NCBI RefSeq assembly: GCF_035594125.1
Contig: NC_087158.1
Location: 5,692,501 to 5,756,500 of the forward strand
Direction of reading: 5' to 3'
Source of the DNA: Scylla paramamosain
Lineage: Eukaryota > Arthropoda > Malacostraca > Decapoda > Portunidae
Length of the DNA stretch: 64,000 nt
Positions 31,818-48,000 of the stretch are shown piece by piece. The translations under genes and the position numbers were made by a program. A model generated the notes under the pieces. The model was given only the letters and a program-made list of their open reading frames with translations. It ran no database searches and was not told the DNA's origin. Position 1 is the stretch's first letter. Each line of letters opens with the position of its first letter.

Positions 31818-33220
31818 AGCGTTTTGGTGCCTTGAACGCCCATAAACACTCAGGAGACACGTTTTTTTTTTTTCCTATGGCATGTGTTTTGGCGTTTTTG
31901 TACCCTACTGTAAAAGAAAAAAAAAAACCCTGCAAATACACGTTTTTGGTAATGTTATTCCGTTTGTCAATATAGAGTACTATTCATGTGTTTTAGCGTT
32001 TTGATACCTAAAAAGCACAACAAAAAGCTCATAATATACGATTCATGTAATGTCTATTCTTTTCCACATTAAGGATAGTTTGCATGCTTTTTGGAATTTT
32101 CCTATGTAACTAGCAGAAAAACTTTAAAAATTCTTGATTTTGGTAATAATATTCAGTTTCTCCATAACAAAATATTTTTGCATGCGTTTTAGCATTTTGG
32201 AACATAAGAATTTCTAAAACACTCAAGAGACACGTTTTTGGTGATTTCCATGCTTTTTTACCGCTTTGGTAACTAACAATTATTTTGATAGGTAATAAAA
32301 AAAACTCAAAAGATAAGTTTTTCGTCATGTAATCCCATTTAAAGTGATTTCTATGATTTTTTTTACGTTTTTTGTTCCTAACACTATCAACAAACACTCA
32401 AAAAACATGTTTCTGGTAATTTCGTTCGTTTCCCCATATACGTGGCTTTCCATGAATTTCGGCCTTTTGGTATTTACTTATATGAAAATCACTCAAAATG
32501 CATTTTTTTTTTTTTTTAGTAATGTTCTGTTTCTAAATATAGAGCGCCGTTCATGTATTTTCTTTTTTTTTCATATAGAGTGTTATTCATGCGTTTTAGA
32601 AATTTGATAACAAACAAGAAACACTCATAATACACGTTTCTCATAATGTCTTTTTGTTTACGCATATAGGATACTTTGCATGCTTTTTTGCGTTTTTGTG
32701 CGTAATAAGCTCAAAAACATTCAAAATACTTGTTTTTTGGTAATATTATTCTATTTGTACATAAAAGGTGTTTTTTACTTGCGTTTTAGTTTTTCCGTAT
32801 GTAAGGAGGTAAAAACACTCTAAACACGTTTTTGGTAATGTTTTCTATTCGTATATAGGGTGCTTTCCATGCTTTTAACATTTTTCTGTGTAACTGCAGA
32901 CAAAAAATCAAAATATACTTTTCTTGTCTTTCATTTAGTTTCCTCATGAAAAAGGCTAACAATGTGAGTATCTATCATTGTGAAAAACACTCAATTTACA
33001 CGTTTAGGAACGTTGTTGTTTCTTCGTATAGAGGGATATTAATGCGTTTTCGTGTTTGGTACTAAAAAAGCTAAAAATCCCAACCCTAATACACATTTCT
33101 CATGTAATTTCGTTTCTTAATATAGGGTATAACTCACGTATTTTGGCGTTTTTCTCCGTAAGCAGCTCAAAAACACTGGAAAATAGTTGTTATTGGTAAT
33201 GTTATTCTTTCTCCATAAAC

Positions 33221-34645
33221 AATCATAAAACATTTTTGTGTTAATATCGTTTCGCTTCCCAATATCAGTTAATTTGCATGCATTTTGGCGTTGTGTTACC
33301 TAACAAGCTCAAAACTTTCAAAACTTCCGTTTTTAGTAATGTAATTCTTTTTCCTCATATAGGGTATTTAGCCGCGTTTTAACTCTTTGGTACGTAAGAG
33401 GCTCAAAAAGCCTCTTACGTACCAAAAAGTTAAAACGCGTGCAAAATACCTCAAAAGACACTTAAAAGACACTTTTATAATAATGCCCTTTAGCGTTTTG
33501 GTACCTAACAACCTCAATAATACTCAATACACATTTTTGGTAATGTTGCTTTGTTTCCTCATATAGGGTGCTTTGTATGCATTTTTGCATTTTGGTACCT
33601 AATATGAGGAAAAACACTCATAATAAAAGTTTTTGTAATGTTCTATTTCTCTATATAGAGTGCTGCTATTCATGTGTTTAAGCGTGTTGGTACATAAAAA
33701 GCTGAAAAAACACTCATAATAGAAGTTTCTGTTAATATTGTTTTGTTTCCCAATGTCAGGTGATTTTCATGCATTTTGGTGTTTTGTTACCTAACATGCT
33801 CTAAAAAATCTCAAAGTACACTTTTTTGCTAATGTTTTTCTGTTTCTCCATGAAGAGTGTTTTGTATGCGTTTCAGTGTTTTGGTAAGTAAGAAGCTGAG
33901 AGATACTCAAAACACAATTTTTTTGTAAAGTTTGCTTTTCCCATACAGGATGCTCTGCATGCACTTTAGCATTTTGATACCTAACAAGCTCAAAATTATT
34001 GTTAATACACATTTTTTGGTAATGTTGTTTTATTTCTTCATATAGGGTGCTTTGCATGAACTTTACCGTTTTGGTACCTTACAAACTCAAAAATATTCAT
34101 AATACACGTTATTGGTGATATTGTTCTGTTTTTCCATATATTGTGCTATTCACGTGTTTTAGCATTTTCTTACCTATGAAGTTCAAAAACACTTATAATA
34201 CATATTTATGTAATATCGTTTCGTTTCTTAGTATGTATTGCATTTATTTTGGCGTTCTCGTACCTAACAAGCTCAAAACTTTCAATACACCCGTTTTTGT
34301 TAATGCTGTTCTGTTTCTTCATAAATGGTGTTATCCATGCGTTTTAGCACGTTTGGTACGTAAGAAACTCAAAAAAGTTCCAAAAGACATTTTTAATAAT
34401 GTTCTTTTCTTTTCCCAAATGGAGTGTTCTCCAAGGATTTAATCTAATAAGCTCAAAACTCCCAAATGACACGTTTCTGTTAAATCATTCCGTTACCCGA
34501 TTGAGGGTGTTTTGCATGCTTATTGGTGTTATGTTACCTAAGGAGCTTAGAAACTAAAAATGCATGTTTTTGGTAATGTTCTTTTTCTCCATAAAGGTTA
34601 TTTTCCATGCATTTTAGCGTTTTGTTACGTAAGGAACTAAAAAAT
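33221..34645 (-). repeat. Satellite block 7, HOR-B, minus orientation (copy 2 of 6375-7805)
   Basis: From TGTGTTAATATCGTTTCGCT onward the sequence closely follows 6375-7805, including the hairpin, the ACGTAAGAGGCTCAAAAAGC centre, and the CTTATTGGTGTTATGTTACC box. Differences are scattered substitutions and small indels. The minus-to-plus switch occurs at the same homologous point, after TACGTAAGGAACTAAAAAAT. Confidence 0.87.
33361..33452. repeat. Conserved hairpin palindrome, copy 2
   Basis: This is the homologue of the hairpin at 6525-6613. The inner arms around AGGCTCAAAAAGCCT are intact, but the outer left arm has lost the TTTTGCAC step (it reads TTTAGCCGCG), so only the inner roughly 30 bp pair well. 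Confidence 0.83.
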
Positions 34646-39920
<5,275 letters not shown>

Positions 39921-40025
39921 AAAAAGCTGAAAACACTCAAAAGACACGTTTTTGTTTGTTTCTCCAGTATAGCTTACTTTGCATGCACTTTGGCGTTTTC
40001 GAAAACACTACTAATACATGTTTTT
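39921..40025 (-). repeat. Short minus-oriented satellite piece
   Basis: About one monomer reads minus (CTGAAAACACTCAAAAGACA, then CATGCACTTTGGCGTTTTCG) before the plus HOR-C block begins. It corresponds to 14486-14586. Confidence 0.75.
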
Positions 40026-42974
40026 GTACCCTAAATGAGGAAAGAAAACGCGATTTCCAGAAAAGTGCCTTTTGAATGTTTATTGGCGTGCTAGGCACCA
40101 AAACGCTAAAAAGCATGGAAAGCACCCTATAAAGGAAATCAAAACAACTTAACCAAAAACGTCTGTTTTCAGTGTTTTTGAGTTTCTTACCTACCGAAAC
40201 GCTAAATCGCATGAAAAAAAAGGAGAAATAATATTATCAAAAACAAATATTTCGAGTGTTTTTGAGTTAGTTAAGTAGAAAAACGCCAAAATGCATATAT
40301 AGTATCTTAAATGGGAAAATGAAAAGACGTTACTAAAATGTGTACTATTGGTGTTTTTTTTTTTTACTTATTTGGTACGAAGTCGCTAAAATGCATGAAT
40401 AACACTCTATATTAAATAACATTATCAAAAACGTATATTTTCAGTGTTTTCACATTGTTATGAATGAAAACGCCATAATGCATATAAAGCCCCCTATTTG
40501 GGGAAAGGAAACGAGATTTCAGAAACGTGTCTAAAATGTGTTCTTCAGCGTGTTAGGCACAAAAATGCTAAAAAGCATACAAATCACCTGATATGAGAAT
40601 ACAAAACAACATTAAGAAAACGTTTCTTTTGAGTGTCCTACGTACCAAAACGATAAAAAATAAAAAAAAGACATAGAAAACATCCTTTATGTAGAAACAG
40701 AATAACATTACCAAAAACAAGTATTTTTAATGTTTTATAAGATTGTTACGTAAAAAAAACGCCTAAATGAATCGAAAATACCCTATGTGGGAAAATTCAA
40801 AAGACATTACGAGAAACATGTATTATGAGTGTTTTTGACCTTCTTAGTATCAAAAGGAAAAAAACGCATGAATAAAGCTCTATATGGAGAAAAAAAAACA
40901 ATATTGCCAAAAGAAAACGTGCATTTTGAGTGTTATGACATTGTTAGTTACCAAAAAGCCAAAATGCATGCAAAGACCCATATATAAATATATGAAATGA
41001 CATTAAAAACGCATGAAAATACCCTATATGGAGAAACAGAATACATTTAACAGAAACGTGTTTTTTGAGTGTCTTTGAGCTTACTATGTACAAAATTGCC
41101 TATCATTTAACAAAACACCCTGCATATGGAAATGAAAGGACATTACGAGAAACGTTTGTTGTTTTTTTTTTCTTTTATTACTCTCTTAAGTACCAAATCA
41201 GAAAAAAAGCTTCAATAGTGTTCTGAAGAAAAAGAACAAACTTACCAAAAACGTGTATTTTTTTACACTGATAATTACCAAAATGCCAACATGCATGTAA
41301 AGCAACCTATATGAAGAAATGAAACGAAATAACTAGAAACTTGTCTTTTGTTATTTTTTGAGCGTCTTAGGCACCAAATCAGTAAGAAGCAACGAAATCA
41401 CCATATAGGGGAATACAAAACTACTAAAACGTCTCTTTAGAGTGTTTTTTTAGGTTCTTACGAACTAAAATGTCAAAATACATGCAAACACCCTGTTAGG
41501 TACCAAAGCACCAAAAAAAAGCCTATATGAGGAAATGAAAGGACATGACAAAAAACGTGTATTATGAATTTTTTTTTCAGCTTCTTAGGTACCAAAACGC
41601 TAAAATAAATGAGAAGCACACTGTATGGAAAAAGAGAAAAACATTACCAAAATTTGAATGTTTTTTTTTTTCACATAGTCAGGTAGCAAAACACCATAAT
41701 GCTTGCTCGCTATAATAGAAAATTAAACAACAATGTAAGAAATGTGTCTTTATGTGTTTTTCAGCGTGTTAGGTACGAAAACGCTAAATAGCATGGAAAG
41801 CACCTTATATAGAAATGCAAAATAACATTACTAAAAGCGTGTCTTTTAAGTGTTTTAAATTTTTTATCTTCCAAAACGCTAAAATACGTGCAACAAACAC
41901 GAATAACCCTACCAAATAGAAAAACCTTACCAAAAACGTGTATTTTGAGTCTTTTTCAGTCTGTTACGTACATCAACTTAAAAATGCATGTAAAGCACCC
42001 TGTATGTGGAAATGATAGGACATTACGAGAAACGTGCATTATCAGTGTTTTGAGTCTCTTAGGTACCAAACACTAAACCGCCTGAATGAAAATTGAATAT
42101 ATCTTATAACTCTTAATGGAGAAACAGAACATCACCATAAATGTGTCTTTTAGTGTTTTTTTTTTTACCTTGTTATGTACCAAAACGTCAAAAAACATAC
42201 GAAGCATCCTATATGGGGAAATAGAAAGACATTAGGAGAAACAAGTTTTGTTAGTGTTTTTGAGCTTCCTAAATACCAAAACGCTAAAACGCATGAATAG
42301 CACCATATATAAAGAAAAGGAACAACATTAGCTAAAACCTTTATTTTGAGCGTTTTTCACATTATGTAGCAAAACATCATAATGCATGCAGATCCCTATA
42401 TGAAGAAGCAAAATTATATTACAGGAAACGTGTCTTTTGAGTGTTTACTTGAGTGTTAGGAATCAAAATGCTAAAAAACATTGAAAGCACCCTATTTGGC
42501 GATATAAAATAACATTACCAAGAAAGTATCTTTAGAGTGTTTTTGACCTTCTTACGTCCAAAATCGATGAAACGCATGCAAAACAACCTTTATGGAGAAA
42601 CAGAATAACATTACGAGAAAAGTGTATTATGAGAGATTTTCAGCTTTTTAGGTACCAAGACTCAAAAACACACAATTAGCACTTTATATGGGAAAACAAC
42701 TCTACCGAAAACTTTTACTTAAACTCTTTTTCATATTGTTAAGTACCAAAAGACAAAATGCATTGAAAGCCCCTTTTATCGGGAAACGAAACGACATTAT
42801 CATCAACGTGCCTTTTGAGTGTTTTTCAACGTGTTAGACACCAGAACGCTAAAAAGCATGAAAAGCACTCTATAAAGGAATACAAAACAACATTACTAAA
42901 AACGTGTTTTATAGGTTCTTATGTACAGAAACACTAAAACCCATGCAAAACACCCTTTATGAAGAAGCGAAATA
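40026..42974 (+). repeat. Satellite block 9, HOR-C, plus orientation (copy 2 of 14587-17503)
   Basis: The 5-monomer order is the same as in block 4, with near-identical stretches such as 40070-40140 versus 14627-14700. An additional partial D/A junction is present near 40880-40985 (GAAAACGTGCATTTTGAG, then AGTTACCAAAAAGCC) that copy 1 lacks around 15450. It ends at the LINE boundary inside a B-class monomer, as in copy 1. Confidence 0.85.
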
Positions 42975-42979
42975 AATAT

Positions 42980-43108
42980 TTCGTTGATAAATTACATTCA
43001 GGACAGTTAGAGAACATCCCTTACCGAAGAAAAAGATCGCAGAAGAATGATCCTAAATGGATGACTGAGGTTAAAATACTACATAGGGCGAAGGAGAATT
43101 ATATATGA
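42980..43108 (+). pseudogene. LINE ORF2 linker fragment, copy 2
   Basis: The 42-codon frame reads FVDKLHSGQLENIPYRR and DPKWMTEVKILHRAKENY before a stop. It is homologous to 17509-17637 with a few substitutions. Both copies end at the same position of the frame, so this break predates the duplication. Confidence 0.7.
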
Positions 43109-43738
43109 GATTAAAGACAGGGGAAGTGGTTTTAATGCCATAATATAATGAATTAGAAAAGTCAGGAGTTTAACAAGGAAAGCTAAAAAATAGTTAAAAT
43201 AGTTATGAATTAAAGCGAAGATGGACCTGAAGGGATTTTATCAGGCATATAAGACGAAGAATAGAGAAACAATAGTTCCTTAAAGACAGCAGAACGGGAC
43301 CTGATTATTTGTTGAGAGGAGACTAGTAAAATTGTGAGCGAGTATTTTTTAATTGTCTTTGCCCAGGAAAACATGCAAGATTTGCCGAATAGTGACAAGA
43401 TATTTAGAGTAGAAGAAAATGAGAAGCTGACAGATATTACCATAACTAAAAGAGATAAAGGAACATGAGATAGATAAATTGAAAAGTTCAAGTCACCAGA
43501 ACCAGATGAAATATATTCCACAGTATTTAAGGAAAGGAAAAAGGTTATAAGTAATCCTTAGGAAATCACTTTAGTCATGTGAGGTATCGGTAATTTGGAG
43601 GCAGGCGAATATAGTACCTACCTTTAAGAAAGGAGATAAAACTTTAACGTCTAACCTGTCAGCTTAACTTCTGTTGAATGTAAAATAATGGATTCAATAA
43701 TAGCGAAGAACATTTAAGAGCATTTAGACAAACATAAC

Positions 43739-44002
43739 TTGATAACTCAGTTACAGCACGGCTTCTGGAATAGGGAGTCTTACCTGAGAAACTTGGTAAG
43801 TTTATACAGTAAGGTTTACAAGGCGGCAGATAATGGTGATAGTTATGGCATCCTATATCAGGACTTTAGTAAAGCGTTTGACAAGGTACCCCATCAGAGG
43901 CTACTGAGAAATGTTAGGGCACACGAGAGAGATGAGGTGTTTAGATTGGATAAGGTCATGGCTAAGCGTCAGGCGACAGAGTGTTGTAATAAACGGCTCT
44001 AA
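43739..44002 (+). pseudogene. LINE reverse transcriptase fragment with motif A
   Basis: An 87-residue frame contains LQHGFWNRESYLRNLV (residues 5-20) and YQDFSKAFDKVPHQRLL (residues 40-56), the RT motif A region with the first catalytic aspartate in D-F-S-K-A-F-D. The first codon is only a TTG in frame, not a true start. After about residue 58 the frame departs from the family, and homology continues in the frame of the next fragment. This part is deleted in copy 1. Confidence 0.88.
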
Positions 44003-44189
44003 ATCGGAGTGGGGTCAAGTAATTATTGGGGTGACAAAGGGATTATTAGTATTAGGGCTGATGTTGTTTGTATTATATGTCAATGGCTTGGATAGTGGAA
44101 TTAGTAGTGTTGTTAGTAAATCTGCGGATGACACGAGAATATGTAAATTAGGTCAGAATCGCATACCATCGCCTTGCAAGCAGATTTGA
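43911..44189 (+). pseudogene. LINE reverse transcriptase fragment, FADD mutated to SADD
   Basis: This 92-residue frame overlaps the previous one and continues the homology: RSWLSVRRQSVVINGSKSEW, then GVTKGLLVLGLMLFVLYVNG, then SADDTR at residues 71-76 (nucleotides 44121-44138). The KGL change in place of QGS is shared with copy 1, whereas F-to-S before ADD and D-to-G in YVND occur only here. Confidence 0.86.
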
Positions 44190-44467
44190 ATAGGTTGAAC
44201 GAATGGACGGACAGATGACAAATGCAGTTTAATGTCAACAAATGTAAAGCACTTAGCGTAAGTAGAAGAAACTCACACACTAGTTACACAATGAACAATC
44301 AAGTTCTGGTAGGTTCAGGGTAAGTAAAAGATTTGAGATTTAAGGTTATATCTGAACTCCGTCTAAGAAAGCAATGGAAAGAGGCCAGAAACAAGGCAAA
44401 TAGTGTATTATGATTCATTTTCAGGAGTGCTAAAAGTAGAACTCCCGAAGTAATATTAAAGTTACAT

Positions 44468-44680
44468 TTGTCGCTGGTCAGACTTCATCTAGACTACGCT
44501 GTCCAATTCTGGTCACCACATCACAGGAAGGATAAAGGTCTATTAGAATCAGTACAAAGGAGAATGACTAAAAGGATACAGGGGATGAGGAGTATTCCTT
44601 ACGAAGCGAGATTCAAGCTGTTAAATTTACATTCTTTAAAGAGACGTAGGTTAAGAGTGGACCTAATAGAAGTCTTTTAG
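44468..44680 (+). pseudogene. LINE ORF2 C-terminal fragment, copy 2
   Basis: The 70-residue frame runs SLVRLHLDYAVQFWSPHHRK, RRMTKRIQGMRSIPYEARFK and LLNLHSLKRRRLRVDLIEVF, then a stop where family members continue with KWY (TTTTAGTGGTAT). Sequence homologous to the remainder continues to about 44915 in broken frames, followed by the 3' untranslated part. Confidence 0.86.
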
Positions 44681-44980
44681 TGGTATATGGGTTATAATAA
44701 AGGGAACATTAGGAAAAATTCTTAGAATCTGTAAATATGATAGAACAAGAAAAACGGGTTCAAGCCTGAAAACTTGATGTTCAAAAAGGAGACAGGAAGG
44801 AATTGGTTCTCAAATAGAGTAGTAGATGATTGGAACGGACGTAGTAATCAAGCTGTTAGTGCTGAGGCATTTAAAAACAGTAAGAGAAAATTTCACATTT
44901 ATGGATGGGGATGATAGGTGGAAATAGCTAGGCATATTTCATACAAGTACTGCCACTCATAGGCCTGATGCCTTCTTGCA

Positions 44981-45012
44981 GATTTACTTATTTCTTATAT
45001 TCTTATGTTCTT
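44981..45012 (+). repeat. LINE 3' octamer tail, copy 2
   Basis: TTTCTTATATTCTTATGTTC repeats the 8-base unit with one substitution. Satellite resumes with TTACCAAAAGCGTGTATTTT. Confidence 0.78.
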
Positions 45013-48000
45013 ATTACCAAAAGCGTGTATTTTCAGTGTTTTTCAGCTATTACGTGAAAAAAAAAAATGCCAAAATGCATGCAAAGCACCCTATATGAAG
45101 AAAAAGAGCGACATTACGAGACACGTTCATTATGAGTGTTTTTGAGATTCTTGGGTACCAAAACGCTGAAACTCATTAATAACACTCTTAATTGAGATAC
45201 AGAACAACCTTACCAAATGCGTGTATTTTGAGTGTTTTTCACATTCATAGTTACCAAAACCCCAAAATGCATGCGAAACTAGCTTTATGTGGAAAAAAAA
45301 AAGACATAACCAGAAGAGTGTCTTTTGAGTGTTTTTGAGCGTGTTAGGAAATAAAGCACTAAAAAGCAGGGCAATCACATTACATTACAAATCACATTAC
45401 ATTACAAATCACAAATCACAATTACATTACAAAGAACTTGCTTTTAAGTGTTTTTGAGCTCCTTACATATTGAAACGCTAAAAGGCATGGAAAACGCCCT
45501 TTATGGAGAAACAGAAAAACATTACCAAAAAACATGTATTTTGAGTGTTTTTGATCATGTTACCTATAAAAACGCTTAAATACATGCAAAGAACCCAATG
45601 TTTGGGAAACGAAAGGGCATTATGAGAAACGTATATTATGAGTGTTTTTAAGTTCCTTAAGTACCAAAAAGCTAAAACCCACAAATAAAACTCTTTATAG
45701 AGAGAAAAAAAATATAAATAAATAGCAATTTCTTTTTTTTGTTTTTTTGTTATTCATCTTCATAGGTACCAAGATGCCAAAATTCTGGCGAAATTCAGGG
45801 AAATTATGTGGAAAAAAGAACATCATCAAAAAAGGTAATTATAGATTTTTTTCGGACTTTTATGTACCAAACCTTAAAGTGCATGCAAAGCTACCTATAT
45901 ATGGAAATTACACGACTTTACAAGAAACCTGTCTTTTGAGTGTTTTTTTAGCATGTTAGGCACCAAAACGATAAATACCATTGAAGTCACTCAGTATGGG
46001 AATCCAAAACAAAATTACTGAAAACATGTCTTCTCAGTGTTTTACGTAGAAAAACACTACAACGGATGCAATTCAATACGAAGAAATAGAAAAACATCAC
46101 CAAAAAGGTATATTTTGGGTGTTTTTGAACTTATTACCTACAAAAAACGCGAAAATGCATGCAAAGCACTCTATATTAGGACACAAAAGGACATTACGAG
46201 AAACGTGTATAATGAGTGTTTTATAGTTTCACAAGATCCACAAGGCAAAAAACACAAAAACTCGTATATATGGAGAAGTTTCTTAGCTACCAAAATGCTG
46301 AAACTCATAACACTCTTAATTGAAAAACAGAACAACCTTACTAAATGCGTGTATTTTGAGTGTTTTTTCACATTCTTAGTTAAAAAAAACGAAATTCCAT
46401 GCGAATATAGCTTTATGTGGGATAAAAATGACATTACCAGAAAAGTGTCTTTTGAGTGTTTTTGAGTGTTAGGCAATAAAGCACTAAAAAGCAGGGCAAT
46501 CACATTACAAGGAATAAAACTAACGTTTAACAAGAACTTGCCTTTAAGTGTTTTCAGCTCCTTATATGCGCTAAAACGCATGCAAAACACACTTTATATA
46601 GAAACAAAATAACATTACCAACAACAGGTATTTTAAGTGTTTTTAATTATGTTATCTATAAAAACGCTTAAATACATGCAAAGAACCTTATGTTTGGGAA
46701 AGGAAAGGATATTACGAGAAACGTGTATTATGAGTGTTTTTAAGTTCCTTAAGAACCAAAAAGCTAAAACCCACTAGTAACACTCTTTATTTAGAAAAAA
46801 AAATAAAATAAATAGAAAAATAGGAATTTTTTTAATTTTTTTATTCATCGTCATAGGTACCGAGATGCCAAAATTCTGGCAAAATTCAGGGCAATTATGT
46901 GATAAAAGATCATTATCAAAAAAGTTAAATTTAGCCTTTTTTTCGGACTGTTATTTACCAAACCCTAAAGTGCATGCAAAGCCACCTATATGAGGAAATT
47001 AAACGACTTTACCAGAAACCTGTCTTTTGAGAGATTTTCAGCTTGTTAGGCATCAAAACGATAAAAAATATGGAAGTCAATCTATATGAGAATCCAAAAC
47101 AAAATACTGAAAACGTGTCTTTTCTGTGTTTTAGGTAGAAAAGCGCTAAAACGGATGCAAACCAATATGAAGAAATAGAATATTACCAAAAAGGTATATT
47201 TTGAGTGTTTTTAATCTTGTTACCTACAAAAAACGCGAAAAAGGATGCAAAACACTATATTGGGAAACAAGAGGACATTATGAGAAACGTGAATAATGTG
47301 TGTTTTATAGTTTCACAAGAACCACAAGGCAAAAAACGCAAAAACGCGTGTATATGGAGAAGTTTCTTAGTTACCAAAACGCTGGTACTCATGAAAAACA
47401 CTCTTAAATGAGAAACATAACAACCTTACGAAATGCGTGTATTTTGAGTGTTTTTCACATTCTTATTTACCAAAACCCCAAATTGCATGCAAAACTAGCT
47501 TTATGTTGGTAAGAAATGACATTACCGGAAAAGGGACTTTGGGTGTTTTTGAGCGTGTTAGGCAATAAAGCACTAAAAAAGCAGGGCAATAACATTACAT
47601 GGGAATGAAACCAACTTTTACCAAGAACTTGCCTTTAAGTTTTTTTGAGCTCCTTACATACCAAAACGCTAAAACGAATGCAAAACACCCTTAATGGAGA
47701 ATTAAAATAACATTACCAAAAACATGTATTTTGAGTGTTTTTGATCATGCTACCTATAAAAACGCGAAAAATGCATGCAAAGAACCCTATGTTTGGGAAA
47801 CGAAAAGACATTACGAGAAACGTGTATTATAAGTGTTTTTAAGTTCCTTAAGAACCAAAAAACTAAAACCCACAAATAACGCTCTTTATCAAGAAAAATC
47901 AATAAATATATAAAAAAAAACGGCAAATTTTTTTTTTTATTATTCATCTTCATAGGTAGCGAGATGCCAAAATTCTGGGAAAATTTTGGGCAATTATGTG

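Larger units (their letters stand above)
29788..33220 (-). repeat. Satellite block 6b, HOR-C, minus orientation
   Basis: This continues HOR-C(-), with A-class monomers near 30370 and 32405 and many degraded units. Several monomers contain runs of T, and two (TTTA)n arrays lie at 31296-31355 and 31771-31817. A perfect 14-bp palindrome, CTTTGGTACCAAAG, lies at about 30533. The block runs into a HOR-B(-) segment near 33221. No gene is visible. Confidence 0.8.
42975..45012 (+). mobile_element. 5'-truncated, dead CR1/Jockey-like LINE, copy 2
   Basis: This is the same insertion as copy 1, carried along by duplication. Both flanks, the truncation point and the tail agree. At about 2.04 kb it keeps the segment missing from copy 1, including WRQANIVPTFKKGDKTL near 43602, the QHGFWNRESYLRNLV block and motif A. 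Several frameshifts and stops break it (for example after 43106, near 43660 and near 43950), and the catalytic FADD is changed to SADD. The element could not have moved itself in this state. Confidence 0.9.

Noticed and set aside
42975..45012. Active retrotransposon
   Set aside because: The endonuclease region is missing, there are several frameshifts and stops, and the catalytic motif is altered from FADD to SADD.
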